Assembly: GCF_024868665.1 (NCBI RefSeq)
Contig: NC_079913.1
Location: forward strand, 3,883,951-3,947,950
DNA length: 64,000 nucleotides
DNA from: Triplophysa rosa
Lineage: Eukaryota; Chordata; Actinopteri; Cypriniformes; Nemacheilidae
Direction of reading: 5' to 3'
Both the position numbers and the translations under genes were made by a program. Every line of letters starts with the position of its first letter. Within the stretch, counting starts at the first letter, position 1. The notes beneath the pieces were generated by a model that did not search any database, was not told the DNA's origin, and saw only the letters and a list, made by a program, of their open reading frames with translations. This document shows positions 36,292 to 53,112 of this stretch, piece after piece.

Positions 36292-36560
36292 CTCCGCGCG
36301 CTTCCCGCCACAGGCCTCAGGTCATATAAAAACACACGTTACGCTCCTCAGCGCAAAAACACGCACTTTTCGTGCACTTTCATGAGCGCTCGCGCGTGTA
36401 TTAGCTGTAGATTTAAAGCCGTCCGGCCACATGTGGGTCAGAGGCTGCAGTTTCACCTCTTCACCGCGGGACGGCGCTGCAGCGGGGCATGCCGGGAGAC
36501 TTCCTGCGTCATCACGCCGGGAATGAAGTTCACAGAAATAAAAGTCGGTCGAAGGGCTAA
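36292..36560 (-). promoter_or_regulatory. scaf11 5' UTR exon and CpG-rich promoter
   Basis: A donor on the minus strand (GCGCGGAG|GTGAGTGTG) at 36292/36291 ends a GC-rich non-coding exon. The sequence beyond it to about 36560 is CpG-rich with no clear TATA box. The transcription start is not precisely located. Confidence 0.6.
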
Positions 36561-37305
36561 TGCGAGTTCATGCTGCTGCAGCAGTGCTAATGTCATTTTT
36601 AAATCCTCTTGAGGCTTTTTTTTATAAGTTTTGTTGTTGGACAACTAAAATGTGTAACGGATTTGTTGTTTAAAACGAATTTGTATAGCAAATATTCCAC
36701 AGACGAAAAATAACAACTATTAAAAGGGTTCGCATAAAATACAGTTTGTCCAAACTGATATAATTTTTTTAAATATTTGAAGCATCATAAAATGATTTAC
36801 ATGAATACAGTACGTATTTTAATTGTAAAATATTGTGTCCTATAATTGATAACATTATTTTCAGCAGTTGTTTAATTGTTTACGTGTCACGTAAAAAAGG
36901 TTATTCCCTTTAAACCTTGCATTTTTATTTTATGACTCATAAAACGGCCAAAACATCTCTTCCTTTACAATATACTTTTATTTAATTTAAATGATGATTT
37001 GAAAAAGGTCCTACAGCCTTACACGAACATTAAATATTGATTTTTTTGGGAGGATTTATACAATACATCGTGGGGTACAGTGTTTTGCTTCATAAAAAGT
37101 AGGCTAAATACAAACAAACAGTTATCCTGTCATTTTCCCATCAACACCTGGCCAATGAGTGAATAAATTAATACAGTAGATTTTATGTATGTTAATGAGT
37201 CTGCTTTTAGGGAATTTTGGAAGATACTTTTATATTGATAGAAAGGACAAGAAAATCATTAACATGACAATAGTTCATCTTTACAAATGAGAAATGACAG
37301 ATGGA
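36561..37305. other. Short intergenic spacer between slc38a2 and scaf11
   Basis: AT-rich, no gene or repeat recognised. This is where mammalian synteny would place SLC38A1; no SLC38-like exon is present. Confidence 0.6.
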
Positions 37306-37309
37306 TGGG

Positions 37310-38815
37310 TTATGGTGAACCTTTATTTGACATTAATTACATGATATACAGTGTTTCATTGAAACTAGAGCATGGCATTTGCAGGAATGGCCTCTTGTAC
37401 ATGAAGAGTGTTTCACCCCTCGCAGGTCTGAGTACAGTATTTTAGTAGTAGTGTAAAAGGTGTGTGTGTGCGTTTCGGGTCCGACCCAAGAGCTAAAACA
37501 AGCCAAGAGAAACACGGGCACGGCCGATCAGATATTGGGGGCCCTTTCCTTTGGCCTGACACACTGAGTAACATATGAGAACACTAGGGTTTTAAAGCCA
37601 GTTCATATTTCAAACATATTGAGCAAAATTGAAAAAACAATAAGCAACAGCAAATATACACTTCAATTTGTGCTATATACACATATGTACAATATATAAA
37701 TATAGTAAAATAGATTAAATTACATAACATTGGTGTATTATCATAAATAACTGTTGGAGAGTAACAGGTTGGATGACACTTGAGGTTTTGGAAGCACATG
37801 AGGTGTGACCAGTGAAAACACAACCTCTCTCTCTCTCTCCCTCTCTCTTTCATTCAGGGAGTAAATCTAAGCTGCCGATGGCAAACACTGAAATGGTAAG
37901 TCAAATAAACCACTGAAAATGTTCATCCCTGTAAAGTCCAACATGAAACGGCCTTTATCCTGCCTGTGTAATGTGAAATTTCATTTTTTTAAAGACTGCA
38001 GCTGAAAATGACATTATTTGGCTAAAGATGAACTTGAAACATACAGTCCATGCAGCTTAGCTCAAAAGTAAAGCCGTTTTACATGTGAAGTTGCATTTTG
38101 AATATATTTGGACTTCAGAGACATTCAAAGGTTTTTCTCTTTTGCATATGGTTCACCGATCAAACCTGACAAGTGAATAAAATAATTACACAGGGCTGAT
38201 TTTAACTTCGACCTAAAAGTACCAAACGCTCAGATTTTAAATATGTTTACAGTAAACTGGTGCAGTCGCTCTGCAACAAACAACTACAGATCAATATTTG
38301 TTCATTGGTAGATTTAAACAGCAGGTGACTCGCGTCAGACATTATAAACGTAAGAAACGTTCTCAAAGCACAGTGAAAATGTGCAAAAGGACATCTTCAC
38401 AATCGCCGGAGGTTAAGTGCTCTTCCACATACAAACATCGATATATATGTTGCAGGTACAGACGGATGTTCAATGACGATCGTGAGATTAGTACGGTTTG
38501 GTCGAGAGTACGAGATGCTCAACCTGAAGGTGGCAAATATTTCACACTCTCGTGTGACGTACCACCAGAATTCAACTGTATCAAAACTACAACACGCAAA
38601 GAAAACAAAATCAAAGAATAAAGCACGACAATAAAAGTGGATTACCATCTGTGTGGTCTAACAGGATACTGTACAGAGTTCAGAACATTCTTTCAGAATG
38701 GTATGTTTGTTTTTGCTCCGCGCTGATAAAAGGAGCAGCTTCTCTAGTTTTTAAATCGCAGTTTTTGCGGTGTGGCTCCGCCCCATCTGCCTGTCCATCA
38801 CGGTGGACACGCCCA
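37310..38815 (-). terminator. slc38a2 3' UTR and poly(A) signal
   Basis: AATAAA on the minus strand (tttatt at 37322-37327) lies 1.5 kb past the stop. No introns or frames of note. A long 3' UTR is also known for human SLC38A2. Confidence 0.65.
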
Positions 38816-43436
<4,621 letters not shown>

Positions 43437-43589
43437 TCTGTAACACAAACATTATTCTGCTTATTTTATAAGAATTAAGATGTTAGACATTGTAGTAAGG
43501 AACGCATAATTTCATTACTGTTTTTTTTATAATCTAGAAAGCGTAATGTGTTATGTACATTTACATAGTCTTTTTTTCTATCGCTGCTG

Positions 43590-43760
43590 TAGACTGACAA
43601 CTGTCAATGCGCGCTCCCTTTACTAAATCACGCGCATATCCGTATGGATTAGCGAGTGCGGCCGCGCCTCAGCACCGCTGACGCGCATCAGTGTGTGGTC
43701 ACGTGACCGGTCGGAGCGGAGTGGAAAATTACAAACCGGCACCTACAGCCGCACCGTCAT
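43590..43760. promoter_or_regulatory. CpG-rich island with CLEAR-type E-box in slc38a2 intron 1
   Basis: A CpG-rich stretch sits in the otherwise AT-rich first intron. It contains the 12-bp palindrome GGTCACGTGACC at 43697-43708, which includes the full GTCACGTGAC motif bound by TFEB/TFE3 (CLEAR element). It may be an intronic enhancer or an alternative promoter. Confidence 0.45.
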
Positions 43761-44574
43761 CAACTATTAATACCGACCGATATCTCATCAGACCATACTT
43801 TTACATTCAGAACAAAATGATTCTTCATATATCTATAAACAAATATTAACTCTTGACTTTATTTATTTATAGACTTGCGTTTAAATCTACATCTTATCTG
43901 TATCTAAAACAGATCAGACTATAAAAATGAATAAAAACTTATTTCAGTTTATAAACCAGAAGAATAAATATATTAAGTCAAATAATGAAGAACGGATATA
44001 ATCTTGAGGACCTGAAGAGAGATGCTCAGTGTTTCTAGCAGACGCCCACGCATTCCCCGGAGACATCAAACGAACATAAATAAATAAACAAATAAAAGAC
44101 GCTAAATAACACTTTTCAGTATAATCTGCAGCCGGTTTACTATTGAAATATTTACAACCAATTATTTATTAACCATTAAGACTGAAACATATGTAATGTG
44201 TGTGATGAATTAATTATTCAATCTAAAGACTAAAGTGGAAATGTGCAGGCGGGATTTTCTATGATACGTGTATCATCTAATGCACGAGATCAAGTGAATC
44301 GGTAACAAATTTAACATTCTCACGTTCTGTTCTTTTCGAACGGATGTGTCTGAAATGAGATGATGAAACACCCATAGAGTCACGCCGAAAACATCGAACA
44401 CATACGAGTCGAGACAGACAAAACCAAAAATTACAATACATAGATAAACAAATAAAGCCAATGTGAACAAATGTAAAATAAATGACATGAAATAAATACG
44501 AGTGTAATTTAGTTAAAACAGCAGCGTGACATCCGGAGAGACACGAATACTGCCGAACCGGCATGACATCTTAC

Positions 44575-44860
44575 CTCGAGAATCAAACACAAATCCGTTT
44601 CTTCAGCTTCTGTGTGATCGGAAATGGCCAAAATCCTCCCAGCCGTGTGGAATTTTCCAGTGATCAATTACAGAAGTGATCAATTGATTTATCCTTCTTA
44701 ATGTACCGGTATAAATAACTAAATATATATTATAAGGATCAAGCAAATAAACGAGAAATATAAATAATGTTGTAGTGCTAAACTCAACACTATTTCATGA
44801 TAATATTTAAATGTTGAAGGTTAAAGCAGATGTCCTCTGGGCGCGTCCCTGAATCAGATT
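44575..44860 (-). other. slc38a2 5' UTR exon 1
   Basis: The donor TTCTCGAG|GTAAGATG at 44575/44574 is strong and pairs with the acceptor TTGTGTTACAG before exon 2. The 5' limit is inferred from the TATA element at about 44887. If transcription starts near 44860, the exon is about 290 nt and contains a minimal upstream ORF (ATG AAA TAG, near 44790-44800). Confidence 0.5.
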
Positions 44861-44885
44861 CTTCTGTCTGCTGCTGCTCAATGTC

Positions 44886-44950
44886 GGTTTATATTCACCG
44901 GCTGAGTTGCATCAGCCAGGGCACTCGTGGGTGGAGCCCAATGACGTGGA
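44886..44950 (-). promoter_or_regulatory. slc38a2 core promoter: CCAAT/UPRE, AARE and TATA
   Basis: Read on the minus strand, the order is CCACGTCATTGG (44938-44949; an inverted CCAAT overlapping TGACGTGG, the ATF6/XBP1-type core), CTGATGCAAC (44906-44915; TGATGCAA is the C/EBP-ATF amino-acid response core), then AATATAAACC (about 44886-44895; TATA-like). Human SLC38A2 is induced by amino-acid starvation through an AARE (TGATGCAAT) in its first intron; here the match is in the upstream promoter. Confidence 0.6.
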
Positions 44951-47285
44951 TTGTATACAAACACAAGGAGTACAAACCCCAGACAAGAGAGAGAGAGACT
45001 GCTCACAGTCTTCCTTCTGTCCATTCAATTCTTCAAAAACTCTTTAATGTCTCAATTGTTTCCCCTGGACATCTGTCAGAGCAAATAGAGACTTTTGCTA
45101 AGTCTTCTGCCTTTCAGATTTCTTCTCTTTGCTTAAAAGACCTCCAAATCTTTACTTTCACACATTTGCCAGAGTTAGAGAATATGAACCTCACATCTCA
45201 TCAAATATAGTCTAATGATGAAATGATCTGTACTATGAAGGACAAACATCTGAAAAATCATAGTTTATGTTGTTTAATCTCATTGCTGTCTAGAAAAAAG
45301 CCACTTTTGTGTTAAAAAAGATCATATTTGTGATATTTGTTCTAATTGGAGTAAGTCAGACTGAGACCACATAATGCTGAAAACACACAAAACTATATTA
45401 AGAAAAACTTCCAAAATGATGTTAGGTTTAAGTGTTGGTGAACTGAGCTCTGCTTTGGGTCATTGCAGACAAGAGCAACAAGTTCAGTTTGTTGTTTCTT
45501 TTCCTCTCAGCATAACTTAACCAAATCACTCGCCTGAGCACCTTCACACAGAAGTTCTATGGCACCCCCGATCGGCCAAATCCCCCGGTGGAGGCGGAGC
45601 TGGGCAGAACGGGACCTGGGCCGATAGCGGTTTACCCCTGGATTACAAACCACCGCATCCTCTAGGCTGAAGTTCGCAGCCGATGCCGCGCCGAGCACAA
45701 AGGAGCAAGGATATGGAATGTGTGACCTATTGAAACAGGCCATGGGGCCCCATGAACGCCTCAACTCCATAGGTAAGACTGGATCAACAAAAGCATTTTT
45801 CTGTCTCCACACAACAGACAGAGGAATCCTGGCTCGGCCTTTGAAACCGGTGGCATCCACCGAACGCATTGTCTTCATAAAGTCATGAGTTCAAGTAAAA
45901 CCTTGAATGAAAGAAGATAATGTGCAAGATGTTCATGTACAGTAAATGTTCATAGCATTTGTACAGTAGAGAACAGCAGGTCAACAGACCGAGTGCGACT
46001 ACAACAGGAAAGATGCCACAAATTGAGAAAAAGATTGAGATTATTGGAATTATTTCTGCATGAATGGTTTTTAAAGTATGTATAGCAAAGCAGTCCTCCT
46101 CACTGTGATCACAGATGGAATTAGAATTTGATGTTGGTATGCAATATTATGTTTTTTTCTAAACATAACAATATGTACATTAAACAAAAGAGTTGTGGAG
46201 TTTTTCCAGTCGAGCTGTGAAATATTCCAGGTTTTTTGCGAACGTGAGATGAGCATCGGTGTTTTTTTCTGCGTTAGCGTCCCATGAACACAGCTCTTGT
46301 GAATGTTTTTTTAATGTTATACTGGTGCACACTAATGTTCTCATGTGTCGGGAGATCAGCGCGGATCTTTATCTCTCACCCTGTGCTTCTCTGTCATTTG
46401 TTTGAGTATTTTACAGTAGGACGTCCAGTCCTGTGGAGAGGTACAATGGGGCTGAATTTCTACCTCTGGTTAAACTATCTGACTGACTGTTTACTAAAAG
46501 AGGCCCAAGTATACTAATCCTTTTGTAAACCCTTCTGATTTTTGCACTCGCTCACCTCTTCAGATCAGACTCGGAGCAGAACGCTGTTGTAAAGAATCTC
46601 TGTAAAAATGAGTTTTTAATATTTAGTCTTTTTTGGTAGTTTACTGGCTGTTAATGAATAATGTTATCCATCACACGTCAGTTCCTGGACAGAATATGTG
46701 AGGCTGACATGTAAATGTATGTGAATGTAAGTCATGTTTATTTCTTCTGCTTTCCAAGGATTGAAGCTTTAATGCTGTCAACGTTGTCTATTTTACACAT
46801 TAGGGCAGCGAATGGCTTGGAATTCCTTCCAGGTAAAGTTTAAACATCGAGATGACAAGAAAATGAAAACGATTCTTGAGAATGTGTGTGGATTTCCTGA
46901 GCACAGGGGTCCGTGAGACAGAAGACGGGCCGCTGGTCTCCTGCAGAGCAGGTCAAAGGTCGGCTCATCTTCCCCGCCGCTAACCCTTATATAATAATTG
47001 TATCCGCCGTATTAAACAAACAGCCACCTGCTGTCTGCACTCATGAGAACTTGTGGAGCAACACAAACAACAACAGCAAAATGCCCACCTGCCATAGGTG
47101 GATATGCATCACTGCGGCCACTTCAGTATATTTTAGTAACGTTTGATCTGTCGGATCTTGATCTATTATGAAATGTGAAAAGATGTGACAGGTAAATGTA
47201 TATGCTATTCAGACCACAGATGCAGAGAAAATTATTTTACAAAAAAAATGCCCAAACGGCCAATCTCATGTTTATAAGAAAAAAG
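44951..47285. other. Gene-poor region upstream of slc38a2
   Basis: No SLC38 or other exon is recognised. A partial relative of the ~400-bp repeat lies at about 45030-45380. A GC-rich island at 45520-45880 carries an unexplained 123-codon frame on the minus strand. Confidence 0.45.
45507..45878 (-). CDS. Unexplained 123-codon ORF in a GC-rich island
   Basis: The frame starts MKTMRSVDATGFKGRARIPL and ends EGAQASDLVKLC with mixed, protein-like composition, in an island far richer in GC than the flanks. I recognise no family, signal peptide or domain. It could be a captured gene fragment, part of an old transposon, or chance. Low confidence that it is translated. Confidence 0.15.
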   Translation of the reverse strand: MKTMRSVDATGFKGRARIPLSVVWRQKNAFVDPVLPMELRRSWGPMACFNRSHIPYPCSFVLGAASAANFSLEDAVVCNPGVNRYRPRSRSAQLRLHRGIWPIGGAIELLCEGAQASDLVKLC

Positions 47286-47288
47286 TCA

Positions 47289-47574
47289 CAGTTCACCAAA
47301 AAATAAAATGTCTGTCATCATTTATTCCCCGTTTGTAGATCTGTATGTGACTCTTTCCTCTGTGAAACACAACAGAAGATATTTTGAGGAATGTCTCAGT
47401 GGTTTTGGGTTCATATAATGGAAGTCGGTGGGGTTCAGTGTTGTTTGGTTATCAACTTTCTTCAAAATATCTTCTTTTGTGTTCTGTAAAAGAAAGAAAC
47501 TCATACAGGTTTGACATGACATGAGGGTGAGTATATGATACTAGAAGTTTTGTTTTTGGGTCAACTATCCCTTT
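47289..47574. mobile_element. MITE of the AGTTCACC...GGTCAACT family
   Basis: Ends CAGTTCACCAAAAAATAAAA and GGGTCAACTATCCCTTTCA are inverted repeats related to those at 23051-23523. Inner inverted copies GAAGATATTTTGAGGA and TCTTCAAAATATCTTC form a stem. Confidence 0.75.
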
Positions 47575-47799
47575 CATGTCTGTGTGTGTTGAAATGTTTG
47601 GGATGTGGAGAGCTCATGTACTCACAACTGATCCATCAGACTGGAAAGCAAACACTTCATACAGACGGGAAGTGAAACTCACATCTGCATGTCAAGTGGC
47701 ACAAATGCATTTCAAACTCAACTGCTTGTTTTACTGATGTACGCTTCTGTATGGTGTAAATCTGAACATATTCTAGCTGTGTTAGAGATAAAGAAACCC

Positions 47800-48240
47800 A
47801 GAGGAAAAAATTGATTACTCCGATGTTTCTCTTTCACAACTCAGGAGATTTGATGTAGTTGTGTTTCATTTAAGTTTCTTTCTCCAAAAAATGAAAAAAA
47901 AGAGAGAATCAAATGAGAGTGTAATTGTTGAAACACACGAAGGTGTAAAATGAATGTAAATTGTGGAAGTAAAATAATCTGGATTTGAGTAAATTTGATG
48001 AGAAATGTTTGAGTTCATATTCAGATCTTCAATAATATTGACTTTGAGCTTTGAGCTCAGTTTGACACATCTGTGTCAGTTTGATCTCTTCTGTAACTCT
48101 AATGACATTTCTGACATTTCTGACTTTTTCTCAGGAGAAATATCTGAGACGTTTACATTTGCTGTCATTGATGTTTAGAAGAATGAATTGAGATATCAAA
48201 GAGATCTCATGTGTGCGTTCTCTGTCTCGTGGGCACATCG
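47800..48240. repeat. Copy of the ~400-bp interspersed repeat
   Basis: Matches 35425-35815 in the same orientation (AATCAAATGAGAGTGTAATT, GATGAGAAATGTTTGAGTTC, AATAATATTGACTTT). No coding frame. Confidence 0.7.
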
Positions 48241-50400
48241 TGTAAGGTGGGTTTGCTCTTTTGGTCAGGATGTACCCACAATAAGCCATGAAATGAGCTG
48301 AAAGAATTTTCCAGATGAATGGTGGTAGATGAGAAGAATATGGGCATCTTTTTGATATGAATCTTTATGCCTGTAATCCTATTACAGATTAAGAGCTAGT
48401 TTCAGCTCTGAATTCATTCTTGGACCACAGGGCAGCAGTAGCCCGGGCCACCGACACCAACACACGCCAACAAAACTTTCCATTAATATTGTGAAATATT
48501 GTGGCCCGGATCTAAAGCGCACGAACCCGCTGACTTCTGGTGAGGGATGGAGTTAAAGAAAGAGCCGGGCCGGGCAGACCGGGTGTCGTTGTTAAACTGA
48601 TGTTTTCCTCACTATGTCATCAGAATATCCTGAGATGATTGTATAACAGCGATTGAGCTCCATCACAGTGCCAAGAGTTTACAGAATGTTCACTACTGTC
48701 AGTATTGTTCACAAACACGAATAAGTGAAATAAAAATGCTGTTTTATTTCCGGTGTTGTGCAGATCTGTCTCCAGGGGGTGAGGAGAGAGGAAACTGATG
48801 CCCCAAACAAGAGCCCTCAGACAGGAAGAACAACACATGCCAAAGCCGTGTCTCATCCTGTACCACTGTACCATTACATCATCATATTGACTGACCCTCA
48901 TTAACATTCACTTCACTTCATAAACTCCAGAGACTAAAACAAATCAGACTTTTTCATATCTCAATATTCCAAGACTGCAAAGCAACCCATAAGATATTTC
49001 TACGGAGAAAAATGCCAGGAATGTCTCTGTCATTAGAGAGATTCATCAAACCTTTTTATTACATTTTTTCCTGAACAGCATGAAAACATTGGAGGCACTT
49101 CTATATAGTTGATTTAATGTAGGAACACCGTGTTGTCTGAACTGAAAGCTACACAGTGTGTTTGATCTAAAACTTGCATTGGTCATTTATCTTCATGTGT
49201 GTGAGATACAGGCGGAAGGTCACAACGTAATTGTGAGCTCGTACAGGCCCAGGTGCATACTGTAGATAAACCACAACGTTTGGTTTTCATCAGAATCACA
49301 TGACATCGTGTCTCAGTCTTCCTGATGCATTTGGGAAATTTCCACTGCTTTGCTTTTCTCAAGGTTACATCCAACAAGCATCTTTTGTTTTCATAATTCT
49401 GCGAAGCCTTTACTGTCCTAAAGGATAGATAACGTTACTGTCCTGTAATCTGCGTAAATGTCTGAAAACCTCCCACGCCACACGATAAGCCTATTATACA
49501 GGACGGCAGATTAATGTTCAATGAGGCCAAAGACTTCAGGTCAGGCCTTGATCAAACACTCACGCCGGCTTTAAGTGACTGCTCGGGTCACAGTTCTGTG
49601 TATCTCACCCCGAGAATGTGACTCTCACCTACAAGAGCTCAACCAAACATTTATACACACCAGCACATGTAACTTGACAAATCAAGATATTAGAGAGATC
49701 TCACGGGTGCTGTTACTCAGACTCATTTGATAAAATTCTTAGAAATTAAACGTCAGTGCACAATGTTTGTGTTACAGATATGAAGGATTTTAACACCATG
49801 AGGCCTATTGAGCAGACATGTTTAATGTCTTTGAAATATTTCACATTAATGGACAACATGCCTCAATCAAATCATGTTGGGGTGTTTATAGCACGTCAAA
49901 TGAAAGTCCATTTGTAATTTTGGGTGTGCTGCATCTTGGACTGAGAGATTTTCACACAGTTCTGTTTTTGATGGATTTCTGTAGCTGAACAAAGATTTAA
50001 TTACAGCAGTAATTGTCTGTTCTGGTACAGTTAATGTTTGCAGAAGAACACTCGGTGATGGTCTTCAGTGTGATGAGATGCCACGACGATCATTCGAGTA
50101 CACCATGTGCCACCGCGTTAACCACAAACCAAAACAAATATCACACACCGTACATCACACGACTGCTGTGAGCGCGCCGAGGAGCTTAAACTGAGCTTCA
50201 CATCCACATGAATGATGCTGTAATGTTGCATTAGACTGTAAGCTGTTTGATTGATGCGTTTCATGCACGGGCGCTAAGTGAGATGCCTGATCATCGACCT
50301 CATGTGTGAGTTATTAAAATCATTATGTCATGAGAGAATAGAGAGCGAGGAGTGAAACACAGAGAGGTGTGAGGTCAGAGGTCACACATCATTTCTGAAT
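48241..50400. other. Intergenic sequence, little identified
   Basis: No gene seen. A short fragment of the ~400-bp repeat lies at about 48950-49050. Confidence 0.4.
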
Positions 50401-50404
50401 GTTC

Positions 50405-50830
50405 TGTGTTTCCATAAGAAAGATGAGATTTTTGCAATATCTCAATTATTTCTCAATGAGTCTCATCTGCGTCTCAGATGTTTCTCCTGAGAAAAAGAGT
50501 CAGAAATCTGACAAATGTCTCTGTCATTAGAGTTTGAGAAGATATGTAAACAATGTGTCAAACTGAGCTCAGATTTGTCAAGTCTGCAATCAAAAGTCAA
50601 TATTTTTGAAGAGCTCATTATGAACTCAAACATTTCTCACCACATTTACTCAAATCCAGATTATTTGACCTCTACAATCCACATTCATTTACGCCTCCAT
50701 ACTCTTCATGTCTTTATAACAATTACTGTACACTCATTTCTTAATCTTTTTATTTTTCCTAAGTGATTTTAGAAGAGATATCTGAGAGTAAGTCGAGACT
50801 TAAATGAAACACAACTGAGAACCTAAATCA
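50405..50830. repeat. Inverted copy of the ~400-bp interspersed repeat
   Basis: Reverse complement of the 47800-48240 copy (GAACTCAAACATTTCTCA, AAAGTCAATATTTTTGAAG, CCTGAGAAAAAGAGTCAGAA). Confidence 0.7.
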
Positions 50831-51327
50831 AATCTACTGAGCTATAAAAGAGCATCATCTGATCGCACATATTCCTTTGGGAAGGTTTGTTTAGATAACA
50901 TGAGTGATAGTTTAAGTTTCTAATATCAAACAGCAGTGAATGTAAACCGTGTCAAGCGCTCGGCTTCATTCAGAAACTCCTGAGTCAGTGTGACGCAGCA
51001 TCTGCTGGTCATGTGACTGCTGTTCCTATAGGTGAGGTTTACATGAGATTATACTTACATCACTATAAACAACAGAAGACGCGTGTGTGTGTGTGTTTCG
51101 CAGCGTGTAAAGGTTTAGTTATATTTGTAAGAGCTAAATGTCCTCACTCACATAAAAAGATGATCTAATATTTTTTTCTGGTCCACAAAATGACGAGGTT
51201 CATAAATTAGCCTCATCATTTTTGTCTTTGAATCTGATGCTGTGCATGTGTCTGTGAGGTTTAGGTAATATAAAAATAAGCACGATATAAAATCAATATA
51301 AGTCTATGAAATTACCTCACATATGTA

Positions 51328-53112
51328 CACTGTAAAAAGAATACTGTGAAATTTACAGCAACTTGCTAGCAGCAATTGGCAAGTAAGTTGCTGTAAAACA
51401 TTCCACAGTATGCTGATTGTAAGTTTAATCACAGTAACTATTAAATACTGTAATTTTCACAGTTCTGTAATTGCAATTAGAGTATTAGAATGCTGTGTTC
51501 TTTATCACAGCAATTATTATACTAGTGTAACATGCATTACTGCATTAATTTTTGTGTACTGTGAAATAAAGACACCACTTTTACCACAAAAATGACATTT
51601 ATTGACTTACAACATTTCTCATGTGACAATGCATAAAGGCATAAAAATAGATTGTAAACATGTAAACATTATTTATTTTGTAAATATATTTATTTATTTT
51701 GTAAAATTTAAATTAGAAATGTATAAAACACAATCATTTTAAAATGATATAATATACATTACATGTTTATAATAAAAAACAACATTGTTAGATCTATACA
51801 ATATATCACTGAAAAAAAATATTTGTAACTGACTCTGGTCCTGTATGTTTTTCCTGAACTGGAGTCATCCTCCTGCACTGAAGTCTTCTTCCTTGCAGTA
51901 AAAGACAAAAGACATAACTCATTATATTCAGTGATATTCATTCTGCAGAAGCTGCATCTGGCTTATTACACAGACTACCTGTATTTAACTGTATTTACAC
52001 CACAACTCAATAAAGATTAATGTCATTTTAAATGCACGTGAACACATTATGAAAAGATAAAAGATTAAAAAAAAAAAAAAGTTTAAGGCTGATGCTGAGT
52101 TAGAGGAGCATATCACATGTAATAAATATAAGAAACAGGCACTCTTTACAGTGGACTGAAATATTAAAAACATTATCTTAATATTACTGTTGATATTTTA
52201 ATCATGATTATTGTCAAATAATAGAATATGTTAAAATTGTTTAGCATGCCATTCTTACAGTTCATTCTTATTGACTATAAAGACAAATAGTTTATGGGTG
52301 ATATTGCTGTTTTTGCATTATTTTTTTTACTTCTTTTAGTAGCATAAAAACGTTTTTTTTTTCAAACTGGGAATAAACAAAACTTAAAAACTCATTGCTG
52401 AAAAAGTAAATGACTGCAGTTATAATCTCGTGTTATAATGAATGAAGTTGACTTAATTAAACTGCCATTATAATACATGAATATGACTTACATCGTATCT
52501 GCAACCTGTTGTTTTTATAAGCAAGCAGTGACTCATCTAAACTTCTGATTGGCCATTACGTTCATGCGCTCACCGCTGTAAATCACATGTAAAAGAAATG
52601 TGCACAGTGATCAGATGTAATAAGACTTTATTCACATTTCATTTTAATCACAGTTATAACACTTTTAGTTGAATTTTGAGGGCTTTTTTTTTGAGAAAAT
52701 ATATAATTATATTCGCGAATCGTTTATTTTTGTAGTAATATGCACAGTGCACATGCTAGCTTACCAGCTAAGCTCCATGGCCTGTTGTTCTGTCGCTATC
52801 TCTCCCAGCAGCCAGAGCACTCGTAAAGATACAACGCACCGACAACTTGACAAGAAGAAACTGCGCTAAATGAACAATATCGGAAACAAATAATAGTGGA
52901 GTCTCTTCAAATTTGTACTGATAAAAATCTGTTAAAATGACTGTATTATGATTCACAGCATAAACATATTTACTGTAGAATTTTCCCGCCACAAAAATGT
53001 TCCCACAATGCTTTGCAGATCTACAGCAACCTGCTGTATACAGGTTCTACAGTAAGGATTTGATCATTTTACAGTAATAATGCTGTGAAAACTACAGACA
53101 TTTGTTACAGTG
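51328..53112. mobile_element. Non-autonomous CACTA-like (EnSpm-type) element
   Basis: Starts CACTGTAAAAAGAATACTGT and ends with the inverse of CACTGTAACAAATGTCTGTA. Subterminal CTGTAAA/TTTACAG motifs recur at both ends (for example 51350-51420 and 53020-53100). The 1785-bp interior is AT-rich with no transposase frame. Superfamily is inferred from the terminal CACTG only; the target duplication is not clear. Confidence 0.7.

Noticed and set aside
44160..44220. Intronic AARE of slc38a2 (TGATGAATT)
   Set aside because: Does not fit the TGATGnAAn core; a better match is in the upstream promoter.
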